Origin: Paenibacillus tritici
GTDB taxonomy: Bacteria; Bacillota; Bacilli; Paenibacillales; Paenibacillaceae
Direction: 5' to 3'
Length of the DNA stretch: 57,723 nucleotides
NCBI RefSeq assembly: GCF_013204885.1
Contig: NZ_JABMKX010000030.1
Span: forward strand, 1 to 57,723
Of this stretch, positions 25,623 through 34,200 are shown piece by piece. Made by a program: the position numbers and the translations under genes. The notes under the pieces are model-generated. The model had not been told where the DNA came from. It made no database searches and saw only the letters and a program-made list of their open reading frames with translations. Positions within the stretch are counted from its first letter, which is position 1. Each line of letters begins with the position of its first letter.

Positions 25623-26771
25623 TTACCTCATCATTAACGCGACTCTCGAACAATAATAATCCACATAATTCGTCCGTTCTCCGGGCCTGTTCCTGATCGC
25701 CTGATGCATCTCCTTAAGGACATCTACGGAAAAATCCATCTCCCGCCACTTCTCGTAGCGTATTCCGAACCCAAGCGACTCCCACAATTCCAGATTGCTA
25801 AGCTCATGACTGCCGAACGGCTCCAGCAGAATAAGAGGGGTTTCGGATGCAAGCGAGTCGATTAATGTGCCCGCTCCCGGCTTGGCCACGATAGCCATCG
25901 CCTCCGAAGCGACGTCAAATAACCAATGATGATCAGCCTTAGCGGCGTATGATTTCGTATCTTCTCCCGCTACTTCAATGTATGGCGGGAACTCGTGCAG
26001 GCCGCTTCCGCTCTTCACCCATGAACACCAATCCGGATCGTTCATCCAATACCGGTGATCGGGATCGGGCTTCGCTTCCTTCCAGTCGTAAGCTACGATA
26101 TCAAGTCCATAGTTATGGCTGGCAAGCTCCGGAACTTTACTTTGATAAGTGCCCATCCCCCAGCCGCCGCCATGAACAACAAGCCGCCGCTTCCTTGATT
26201 CGAAGGGGATTGGCGTACCAGAAAGAACCGGGATTTCGTATCGGATCGCCATCTTATCGGTGTCATAGAGACAAGCATTGTAATAATGCTCGTCATACCG
26301 GGGATGAAACTTCTTCAGGCTCTTCCAAGACGGGGCCAGATCTGAATCGACGTAGAGCAGGTCTACATGAATTGGATTCGGCAGCATCTTCTCCCTGTAC
26401 AAATCCAGAATATAACCCCAGTGTCCGGATAGCGATATGAATTCGTACCGTTCTTCCGCTTTCCACGCCTCCAGCAATAGCTCTACCTGGGCATCATCAA
26501 GGCTGCTCCGGATATCCATCGGCATTCGGGCCGAAAAATTGGCAAGTGCGAAATTATTGTGGTAAGCCTTCCTGCTGTCTGCAATATGATCCCTTTTGTC
26601 TTGCTCCAGATAGCTTTCGAACACGAGCACTTCCGTCGCGATATCCCTCTTCTTGAATGCGCTTGCAGCTAATAGGCCGGGAATATAGAAACCCAGACCG
26701 AAACCCGAGCATAGAATCGTTACTTTCCGCTTACCCATAAACTCCCGGACACCCTTGCGTCTATCGTTCAT
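25623..26771 (-). CDS. GT-B glycosyltransferase (UDP-sugar transferase-like)
   Basis: A 382-residue protein. It starts with an Rossmann-like KVTILCSGFGLGFYIPGL and ends with the donor-binding segment AIVAKPGAGTLIDSLASETPLILLEPFGSHELSN, as in MurG/MGD-type GT-B enzymes. It probably transfers a sugar from a UDP donor; the neighbouring UXS-like gene suggests UDP-xylose (inference). Its ATG overlaps the stop of the upstream carrier-protein gene in an ATGA, implying coupled translation; an internal ATG at 26738 is a possible alternative. The central part is unusual and no close family is recognised. Confidence 0.75.
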   Translation of the reverse strand: MNDRRKGVREFMGKRKVTILCSGFGLGFYIPGLLAASAFKKRDIATEVLVFESYLEQDKRDHIADSRKAYHNNFALANFSARMPMDIRSSLDDAQVELLLEAWKAEERYEFISLSGHWGYILDLYREKMLPNPIHVDLLYVDSDLAPSWKSLKKFHPRYDEHYYNACLYDTDKMAIRYEIPVLSGTPIPFESRKRRLVVHGGGWGMGTYQSKVPELASHNYGLDIVAYDWKEAKPDPDHRYWMNDPDWCSWVKSGSGLHEFPPYIEVAGEDTKSYAAKADHHWLFDVASEAMAIVAKPGAGTLIDSLASETPLILLEPFGSHELSNLELWESLGFGIRYEKWREMDFSVDVLKEMHQAIRNRPGERTNYVDYYCSRVALMMR

Positions 26772-27019
26772 ACAGATGCCGTCTTCTGCAGCTCCGAGAT
26801 ATAATTGCAGAAGGTTGTAACCGACTCCAAAAAATCGAAGTCGAATTGTTCAAAATCGATTTCAATATCGAAACGCTCTTCCACCTTTAATAAGAAAGTA
26901 ATTAGCTGTAACGAGTCGAGTCCCCCGTCTTCCATGATGCTGGAATGCTCGTTCAAGCGGTTTGCCAGCTGGGCGTCGTCCTTGATTTCGCTTATAATCG
27001 CTATGATCTGTTCTTGCAT
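26768..27019 (-). CDS. Acyl carrier protein (second copy)
   Basis: An 83-residue acidic helical protein with the phosphopantetheine site GLDSLQLITF; Ser36 is the attachment residue. ATG 27019 follows GGGAGGTACCT; the ORF can be extended to 27085 but without a ribosome binding site. It starts 13 bases after the stop of the UXS-like gene and overlaps the glycosyltransferase start by ATGA. The first copy (30618-30857) is only distantly related, so each carrier may serve a different acyl group or a different BtrH-like enzyme. Confidence 0.88.
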   Translation of the reverse strand: MQEQIIAIISEIKDDAQLANRLNEHSSIMEDGGLDSLQLITFLLKVEERFDIEIDFEQFDFDFLESVTTFCNYISELQKTASV

Positions 27020-27032
27020 AGGTACCTCCCGT

Positions 27033-27968
27033 TTAATGGATATATTGACCTTGGTAATAATGGATCGTTCTAGCGAGTGCATCATGCAAACCGATCGCCG
27101 GTTCCCAGTCCATAATCGTCCTTGATAGGGTAATATCCGGCTTCCTTCTCCTAGGATCGTCTTCCGGCAGCGGGAGAAACTCGATCTGCGCGTTGGATTT
27201 CATGAGCTCCTTCAAGACTTGGGCGACTTCAAGTATGGTGACTTCCTGCGGATTCCCCAAATTGACTGGCTGTTCATACGTGGTGCCCAGCAGTCTTATA
27301 ATCCCTTCCAGCAAATCGTCGATATACTGAAAGCTTCTCGTCTGTCTGCCGTCGCCATAAATCGTAAGGTTTTGCTTGGACATGATTTGATTAATGAAAT
27401 TGGTAATGACACGTCCGTCATATAAATCCATCTTCGGGCCGAATGTATTGAAGATTCGAATGACCCTTACCGGTATGCCGTATTTCCTGTTCATCCAGTA
27501 GGTGATCGCCTCTGCATACCGCTTCGATTCGTTGTAGCAGCTTCTTGCTCCAATCGAATTCACGTTGCCATAATAGTTCTCCGGCTGAGGGTGAACGGTT
27601 GGGTCACCGTAGATCTCGCTTGTTGAAGCCAGGAAAAAAGCGGCCTGCTTTTCATTGGCCAGATGCAGCAGATGCATCGTTCCTTCGCTGTTGACCCTCA
27701 TCGTTTCGATCGGATAGGACAAATATTTGGGCGGGCTGGCAGGACTTGCGAAATGCATCACCCAATCGACCGGGCCTTCAACGGCGAGCGGATGAATGAC
27801 GTCATGCTCGATAAACTTGAAATTTGGCGACCGTAAGAGATTGTCCATGTTGACAGTGGACCCGGTCAGAAAATTATCGACACCGATAACGGTATGGCCT
27901 TCCCGCAGCAGCCTCTCGGCAAGGTTGGAACCAATGAAGCCTGCGACTCCTGTTAATACAATGAATAT
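27033..27968 (-). CDS. UDP-glucuronate decarboxylase (UDP-xylose synthase)-like SDR enzyme
   Basis: The first ATG (27848) would remove the NAD-binding site. Read upstream, the frame gives MFIVLTGVAGFIGSNLAERL, a full GxxGxxG Rossmann start, beginning at an ATA codon (27966-27968) 6 bases after AGGGGGG. An in-frame TAA lies a few codons upstream and no ATG/GTG/TTG is available, so the start is ATA (ATT or ATC being alternatives) or the gene is slightly damaged. The 311-residue protein has STSEIYGDP, GNVNSIGARSCYNESKRYAEA (short catalytic YxxxK) and DDPRRRKPDI, all UXS marks. The reaction would be UDP-glucuronate to UDP-xylose plus CO2. It supplies the glycosyltransferase two genes downstream (inference). 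Confidence 0.78.
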   Translation of the reverse strand: MFIVLTGVAGFIGSNLAERLLREGHTVIGVDNFLTGSTVNMDNLLRSPNFKFIEHDVIHPLAVEGPVDWVMHFASPASPPKYLSYPIETMRVNSEGTMHLLHLANEKQAAFFLASTSEIYGDPTVHPQPENYYGNVNSIGARSCYNESKRYAEAITYWMNRKYGIPVRVIRIFNTFGPKMDLYDGRVITNFINQIMSKQNLTIYGDGRQTRSFQYIDDLLEGIIRLLGTTYEQPVNLGNPQEVTILEVAQVLKELMKSNAQIEFLPLPEDDPRRRKPDITLSRTIMDWEPAIGLHDALARTIHYYQGQYIH

Positions 27969-28048
27969 AAAGATCCCCCCTGGAGCTTATTCAATACGCT
28001 GTATCGCAATGATTATAATCCCAGCATCACTCCCTCCATATGTAATAC

Positions 28049-29131
28049 CTAGAACACCACCGGCTTCGGAATGCTTACCTTCTTGAGCCATCGTTCAAGG
28101 AATATTGATTCTTCATTTTCAATATTCGTTATCAGCCTATATAAGCTTTCTGAAATACTCATATCCCTTGTCAAATTATATTTAAACGCTACATTCACAA
28201 GGATCTTCGCCTTAACTTCAATGGCTGTGAATTCATCAATATGCTCTTGATTTAAATGAATAAGATGCCGGTTATCGTACAAATACTTGAGTCTCAGCGT
28301 CATTATCTTCTTATGATCATAAAGTAAATGAAAGGGTCTGATATCAAGCTTAGACTTATTTTCTGAGGTCTCTTTCACATAATTAAATAGAGTTGTGTAT
28401 ATTTGCATGCCAAAGTCAAGATTATCCCTGTCGCCCCCATAGTTGAACATCTCCCAATATTCCGGCGTTTTTTTAGTAAAATAGTTTCTTATAGAATTCA
28501 CTAGGGTATCTGCACTGAATTTATCCTGATATTGATCATTGAATGTATACAGATACACCATTTCTCTTAGATAATCATGATTGGTTGTTAGATGATTAGT
28601 GTTGAACGCAAGATTGAAATCGGCAAATGATATCTCAGCTTGACTATAAACGCCGTTCTTAAAGAAATCGGAAACATACAATATCTCTCTATTTAAGTCA
28701 TAGCCGTAAACAAATATGTCATGATGCAAATGGAGTCTATGATATCGATCGCTTAGGGGCACGTTGAAATAATTCACCATGGTGTGGATATAATGATTAG
28801 CATTAATATTTTCTATAATAAAATGAATAACAGAGTCCCATTTAGCTGTTACAGTATCCCTATGTATCTTCTGAGTAGTAATCCACTTGCATGCATCTGA
28901 AGGCCGCAGCTCATAAGTCAGAGGGAAATAAAAATCTCCCCAATTATGTTTATAATCTTTGTTAATAAATAATTGAATATAATTGCTGAATATCCATGGG
29001 TGTGCGCACTCGTAATGGGTAAGTATGGACAAGAGATGCGCATGCTGCGTATAGGTTGTAATCATCGGATAACTTACCGGCAATATTCCGCTGCCCAAGG
29101 TTTGAGTTGTATTCTTCAACTTTTCGTTCAC
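28049..29131 (-). CDS. BtrH-like acyltransferase/cysteine-enzyme homologue (first copy)
   Basis: A 360-residue protein. Cys42 in YECAHPW, the VNYFNVPLSDRYHRL strand and the HHDIFVYGYD/YVSDFF pair of His and Asp residues follow the BtrH_N pattern seen in the second copy (18684). GTG 29131 is placed two bases after the ligase stop, with AAAGGAG inside the end of the ligase gene. BtrH-type proteins take an acyl group from a carrier protein and hand it to an amine or hydroxyl. The close coupling to ACP1 and the ligase suggests it works on the acyl group loaded there. It is strikingly AT-rich, like the second copy. Confidence 0.72.
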   Translation of the reverse strand: MNEKLKNTTQTLGSGILPVSYPMITTYTQHAHLLSILTHYECAHPWIFSNYIQLFINKDYKHNWGDFYFPLTYELRPSDACKWITTQKIHRDTVTAKWDSVIHFIIENINANHYIHTMVNYFNVPLSDRYHRLHLHHDIFVYGYDLNREILYVSDFFKNGVYSQAEISFADFNLAFNTNHLTTNHDYLREMVYLYTFNDQYQDKFSADTLVNSIRNYFTKKTPEYWEMFNYGGDRDNLDFGMQIYTTLFNYVKETSENKSKLDIRPFHLLYDHKKIMTLRLKYLYDNRHLIHLNQEHIDEFTAIEVKAKILVNVAFKYNLTRDMSISESLYRLITNIENEESIFLERWLKKVSIPKPVVF

Positions 29132-29133
29132 CC

Positions 29134-30621
29134 CTACTCCTTTAGCAATATGTGCTTCGTACTTGCCCTGTCCAGTTTTCCTGTTTTTGTTTTTGGAATT
29201 TCATTGATAATCCTCCATTGCCTAGGCACCTTATACGAGGACAAATACAAGTTGCAATGTTTGGTCAGCGCCTCTATATCAACCAGACATTCTTCACTAA
29301 CTTTCAGAAAGGCGATGGGTACTTCGCCTAATAGATCATCGGGCACACCAACAACCATGACTTCCTCCACTTCTTTCACGCCATATAAAAACTCCTCGAT
29401 TTCTTCCGGATAGATATTGATACCGCCGGATATAATGATATTCTTCTTTCTGCCTGTGATGATGAGACACCCTGATTCATTCCAATATCCCAAATCTCCT
29501 GTCTTTAACCAACCATCAACAATGGTAACGTTCGTTAACTCCGGGTTGTTATAATAACCGAGCATCACATTTGGGCCCTTGACCCAAATTTCTCCGGCAG
29601 CAGCTCCTTCAACCTCATTCTCATCTTCGTCAACAAGCCGAATAGAAACGTCACTGATGGGTGATCCACAGGATAAGCAGCGGTCTCCCCGGTCCATCAT
29701 GCTCACCCGCGGAGAAGCTTCTGTCAATCCGTAGGTTTGAATAATGTCCGCTTGAGGAAATACAGTCTGAAGATTGTCTACTAATCTCGCGGGAATCGGC
29801 GCACCGCTTATCACAATAAATTCAATGGAATCAAAGGCACTCCAGTTGGTGGTCTGATGATAATCAGAAACAAAGTGCATCAATTGCGTAGGCACCGCTG
29901 AGAATGCCGTGACCGCCTTATCCTGAAACAGTCTAAACGCTGTACGCGGCAGCAAGGGCAAGCTGATAAGCCTAATTCGGGTTCCAAATAGCATGCAAGA
30001 AATCAATTGCGTGACAATCGTAGAACTGAAATGAACGGGCATCGTTACAAGAAACGAATCTTGATCCGTATAACCCGCCTTTCTGCCATGTGCCAACGCA
30101 TTCGTTAATACATTCCCATGGGATAACATAACGATTTTAGATTGTCCGGTTGTGCCCGATGTAGGAAGGAGAATCGCACATGAATTGGGATCGGACGGAT
30201 TCGTGAGCGAGATTGCTTCAAACGAAGGCACCGGTTCCTGCGAGAAATCCTGAGCGGTAACCCAATAAATATGGCAATTTAAACCCGCAGGCTGTGCATA
30301 TTTGCTGATAACCAGCTTGGCGTCACTGGCATTTAGAATATTTTCAATCTCAGTTTTGGATGCCGAGTAAGGAACCGGTATTAGTACATGACCGCTGAAC
30401 TGAATGCCAAGCGCCGCAGTAATGAACAAGGGCTCATTATTTGTGTAAACTGCAAGATGACTTCCGGCCTCAAGCTCAAAGTTCTTTTGGATATATAAAG
30501 CAATTAAGTATGCTTCTGTCATCACTTCCGCATAAGTCCACTGCTGCTTCAGATCTTGAAGGATAATATGATCCTTGCGCTCACAAGCCTCCATGAATAA
30601 ACGTTGAATGATAGTCATCAT
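29134..30621 (-). CDS. Acyl-AMP ligase (AMP-binding, acyl-CoA synthetase-like)
   Basis: A 495-residue adenylate-forming enzyme. Core motifs in order: LLPTSGTTGQSKIV (A3), QTYGLTEASP (A5), LKTGDLGYW (A7), GRKKNIIISGGINIYPEEIE (A8) and KTGKLDR (A10 with the catalytic Lys). Its ATG overlaps the stop of ACP1 (30618-30620) by ATGA. It probably activates a carboxylic acid as acyl-AMP and loads ACP1, much as BtrJ loads BtrI in butirosin biosynthesis; the acid is unknown. The size argues for a stand-alone ligase and not an NRPS module. Confidence 0.9.
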   Translation of the reverse strand: MMTIIQRLFMEACERKDHIILQDLKQQWTYAEVMTEAYLIALYIQKNFELEAGSHLAVYTNNEPLFITAALGIQFSGHVLIPVPYSASKTEIENILNASDAKLVISKYAQPAGLNCHIYWVTAQDFSQEPVPSFEAISLTNPSDPNSCAILLPTSGTTGQSKIVMLSHGNVLTNALAHGRKAGYTDQDSFLVTMPVHFSSTIVTQLISCMLFGTRIRLISLPLLPRTAFRLFQDKAVTAFSAVPTQLMHFVSDYHQTTNWSAFDSIEFIVISGAPIPARLVDNLQTVFPQADIIQTYGLTEASPRVSMMDRGDRCLSCGSPISDVSIRLVDEDENEVEGAAAGEIWVKGPNVMLGYYNNPELTNVTIVDGWLKTGDLGYWNESGCLIITGRKKNIIISGGINIYPEEIEEFLYGVKEVEEVMVVGVPDDLLGEVPIAFLKVSEECLVDIEALTKHCNLYLSSYKVPRQWRIINEIPKTKTGKLDRASTKHILLKE

Positions 30622-30857
30622 ATCGTTTTCTCGGTCAAATAATTAAGGATTAATCCAGCCGTGGAGAACTTCTCAAACAACAGATCCTCATCAGGGATCG
30701 AGATATTAAACTTCGATTCCATTGAAACAATAAGCTTGATGAAGCCCGCCGAATCGATCCCTTGATCCAACAAAGGGGTATCGTGGTCATCTGGATACTT
30801 GATGTCAAGCTCAGCAAAAATTTCATCTCTCAAGATAAATTCTATTGATTTAGACAT
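30618..30857 (-). CDS. Acyl carrier protein (first copy), first gene of the operon
   Basis: A 79-residue acidic protein with the site GIDSAGFIKLI; Ser36 takes the phosphopantetheine arm. DSA replaces the usual DSL. ATG 30857 follows GGAGG at 7 bases, so the in-frame ATG 30911 is not used. It is translationally coupled to the acyl-AMP ligase. A promoter and an intrinsic terminator lie upstream in the leader (31016-31131). Confidence 0.87.
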   Translation of the reverse strand: MSKSIEFILRDEIFAELDIKYPDDHDTPLLDQGIDSAGFIKLIVSMESKFNISIPDEDLLFEKFSTAGLILNYLTEKTI

Positions 30858-31015
30858 CAGGTTTCCTCCAGTAGATAATCTTTTAGAAAGGCTGATTAGA
30901 GAGGATAGCATACATGGTGATATTCAGTAATGAGTAAGTGAAAGTGAGTGTGAAGGAGAATAATCTCAAAACGATGGACAATGTGGAATATGACTCGGTG
31001 CAGGAATGAAAAGCA

Positions 31016-31059
31016 GAAAAAAGCATTTTCCCAAGCGATAAAGCCCTGCTGAAAATGCT
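31016..31059 (-). terminator. Intrinsic terminator inside the leader of the biosynthetic operon (possible attenuator)
   Basis: AGCATTTTC (31022-31030) pairs with GAAAATGCT (31051-31059). Read leftward, the stem is followed by six T residues (plus-strand A run 31017-31022). It lies between the operon promoter (transcription start near 31095) and the first gene (30857), so some or all transcripts should stop here unless readthrough is promoted. Confidence 0.75.
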
Positions 31060-31101
31060 CTACTTATCTACGGTGAATGACACCCTTAAATGGATATGTT
31101 T

Positions 31102-31131
31102 AGTATAAATTGCAAATATACCAATTGTCAA
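31102..31131 (-). promoter_or_regulatory. Strong sigma-A promoter of the biosynthetic operon
   Basis: On the minus strand TTGACA (31126-31131) and TATACT (31102-31107) are separated by 18 bases. The -35 is perfect and the -10 has one mismatch. No other convincing promoter is seen between 30858 and 31279, apart from the leader terminator and a hairpin at 31181-31237. Confidence 0.75.
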
Positions 31132-31180
31132 CAATTTTAAAATTTAAGCATTTGAAATGTCCAAGTCATGTATATTAAGG

Positions 31181-31237
31181 CAAGGGCTATCCCCTAAGCA
31201 GCAGCAGTTAATTGAACCGCTTTAAGGATAACCCTTG
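31181..31237 (-). terminator. Long stem-loop after the SLH repeat gene, possible terminator
   Basis: CAAGGGCTATCC (31181-31192) pairs with GGATAACCCTTG (31226-31237) with one mismatch. It has only a weak T run on either strand. It lies 43 bases after the SLH gene stop. Confidence 0.4.
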
Positions 31238-31279
31238 TTATTTAGTTCTAAAAATCAGTTTGGGTTAACAATTTTCACT

Positions 31280-34200
31280 TTACTTGCTCTTTTGAGCCAG
31301 CATGTTCAGCAGAACCGTTACGGCCTCTGCTCTTGTTGCATGATCCTCAGGAGCAAATTTATTGCCGCCTTTCCCTTGCACGATGCTTGTTTGCTTTACA
31401 TAAGCAACCGCAGCTTTTGCCCACGCTGGAATGTCCTTGTCGTCTGCGAAGCTAGTTGCCGTGACATTCGCTTCGCTATATTTACCCAAAGCACCTGCAA
31501 TGATCACTGCCATCTCTGCACGTGTAATTTCCCCGGCTGGACGGAAAGTACCGTCCTCATAGCCATTAATAATGCCTGCTTGCACCGCTTGCGCGACCGC
31601 TATCTGCGCCCAGCTTCCGATCTTCGCTGTATCTGTGAACGTCAGCGCCGCTCCCGCTCCTTGCGTCTTCAGTGCATTCATCAGCATGACGGCAAATTCC
31701 GCACGAGTCACGGTTTTGTCCGGCTTAAACGTGCTGTCCTGATAACCAGTGACGATTCCGCTGCTTACCGCTTGGTTGATGCTTGCCTTCGCCCAGTGTG
31801 CGGATATATCGCTAAAGTTAATCGTTGGTTTTGGCTCACTTGCCGCTTGCCCTACAACCATTACCGCAAATTTTGTAAATTGGGTTACTGCTGCGGTAAT
31901 CTGATTCCCCCTAACAACACTGCCAACTTCCACCCATTTCTTCTGCACTTCATCATAATAGAACACAGCTGCTCTTTGATTACCGCTCAATTTTGTCGGA
32001 TCAAACTTAAAAGTCAGTGTTACCGGTTTACTGAAATTCTCCGAGAAATTTTTCAGAATCTCGAAGATCGGACTAGCCAGAACGTCTTCATCCGTTAGAA
32101 GATCTTGAGTTCCAGTAAGTTGTTTAATCGTTAATTTCAGTTCTTTGTCCGTTGCATTTGCCGGAATATCTATTGTGATTGCATCTCCCAAACTAACCTT
32201 ACCCATTCTGCCTGCGGGAAGCGATAATTCACCATTTACTGAGATTACTTTGCTGTTATCTGGTAGTGTAGGGATGCCACCTCCACCTCCACTGCCAGTA
32301 CCGTCACCGCTACCGCTACCGCCACCAGGGCTAACTGTCCACTGCGCGTACAGTGTCACGTTCGCTGCTCCCATGTCGAACGTTGCATTTGCCGCATAGC
32401 TTGTGCCACTTCCATTCGCCGCTGTGTTCCAACCTGCGAACGTGTTGCCCGTCTTCACCAAGCTTCCCGTATTGCCTACTACGGTTACCATTGCATTTTG
32501 CACGTACGAATGGCTATCCGTTGGCACGGTTCCTCCCGTGCTGCCATTGCCGTTATACGTTACGGTGTATGTCGGGTCCGCTGTCCACTGCGCGTACAGC
32601 GTCACATTCGCCGCTCCCATGCTGAACGTGACACCTTCCGCATAGCTTGTGCCACTTCCATTCGCCGCCGTGTTCCAACCTGCGAACGTGTTGCCCGTCT
32701 TCTCCAAGCTTCCCGTGTTGCCCAATACCGTTACCGCTGCATTTTGCGCGTACGAATGGCTATCCGTTGGCACGGTTCCTCCCGTGCTGCCATTGCCGCT
32801 ATACGTTACGGTGTATGCCGGGTCGGCCGTCCACTGCGCGTACAGCGTCACATTCGCCGCTCCCATGCTGAATGTAGCGTCCGCCGCATAACTTGTGCCA
32901 CTTCCGTTCGCCGCCGTGTTCCAACCTGCGAAGGTGTTACCCGTCTTCGCCAAGCTTCCCGTGTTTCCTATTACGGTTACCACTGCATTTTTCGTGTACG
33001 GATTGCTATCCGTTGGCACGGTTCCTCCCGTGCTGCCATTGCCGTCATACGTTACGGTGTATGACGGGTTGGTCGTCCACTGCGCGTACAGCGTCACATT
33101 CGCCGCTCCCATGCTGAATGTAGCGTCCGCCGCATAGCTTGTGCCACTTCCATTCGCCGCCGTGTTCCAACCCATGAAGGTGTTGCCCGTTTTCACCAAG
33201 CTTCCCGTGTTGCCTACTACGGTTACTGTTGCATTTTGCGCGTACGGATTGCTATCCGTTGGCACGGTTCCTCCCGTGCTGCCATTGCCGTCATACGTTA
33301 CGGTGTATGCCGGGTTGGTCGTCCACTGCGCGTACAGCGTCACATTCGCCGCTCCCATGCTGAACGTGGCACCTTCCGCATAGCTTGTGCCACTTCCGTC
33401 AGCCGCCGTGTTCCAACCTGTGAAGGTGTTGCCCGTCTTCACCAAGCTTCCCATGTTGCCCACTACGGTTACTGTTGCATTTTGCGAATACGAATTGCTG
33501 TCTGTTGGCACGGTTCCTCCCGTGCTGCCATTGCCGCTATACGTTATGGTGTATGCCGGGTTGGCCGTCCACTGCGCGTATAGCGTCACGTTTGCCGCTC
33601 CCATGCTGAATGTAGCGTCCGCCGCATAGCTTGTGCCACTTCCATTCGCCGCCGTGTTCCAACCCATGAAGGTGTTGCCCGTCTTCACCAAGCTTCCCGT
33701 GTTGCCCAATACGGTTACCGCTGCATTCTGCGTGTACGCATTGCTGTCCGTTGGCACGGTTCCTCCCGTGCTGCCATTGCCGCTATACGTTACGGTGTAT
33801 GTCGCGTCGGCCGTCCACTGCGCGTACAGCGTCACGTTCGCCGCTCCCATGCTGAACGTTGCGTCCGCCGCATAGCTTGTGCCACTTCCATTCGCCGCCG
33901 TGTTCCAACCCATGAAGGTGTTGCCCGTCTTCTCCAAGCTTCCCGTGTTGCCCAATACGGTTACCTCTGCATTCTGCGTGTACGCATTGCTGTCCGTTGG
34001 CACGGTTCCTCCCGTGCTGCCATTGCCGTTGTACATTACGGTGTATGTCGGGTCGGCCGTCCACTGCGCGTACAGCGTCACGTTCGCTGCTCCCATGCTG
34101 AACGTGGCACCTTCCGCATAGCTTGTGCCACTTCCGTTCGCCGCCGTGTTCCAACCTGTGAAGGTGTTGCCCGTCTTCTCCAAGCTTCCCGTGTTGCCCA

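Noticed and set aside
18684..31131. RiPP cluster with a hidden precursor peptide
   Set aside because: I looked in the gaps (for example 19722-19771, 25596-25622, 27969-28048, 30858-31015) and found no short frame with ribosome binding site and leader/core character. It remains possible that a precursor is encoded elsewhere.
31016..31131. T-box or other known riboswitch in the cluster leader
   Set aside because: The T-box sequence AGGGTGGNACCGCG and other recognisable aptamer cores are not present; only promoter and terminator can be supported.
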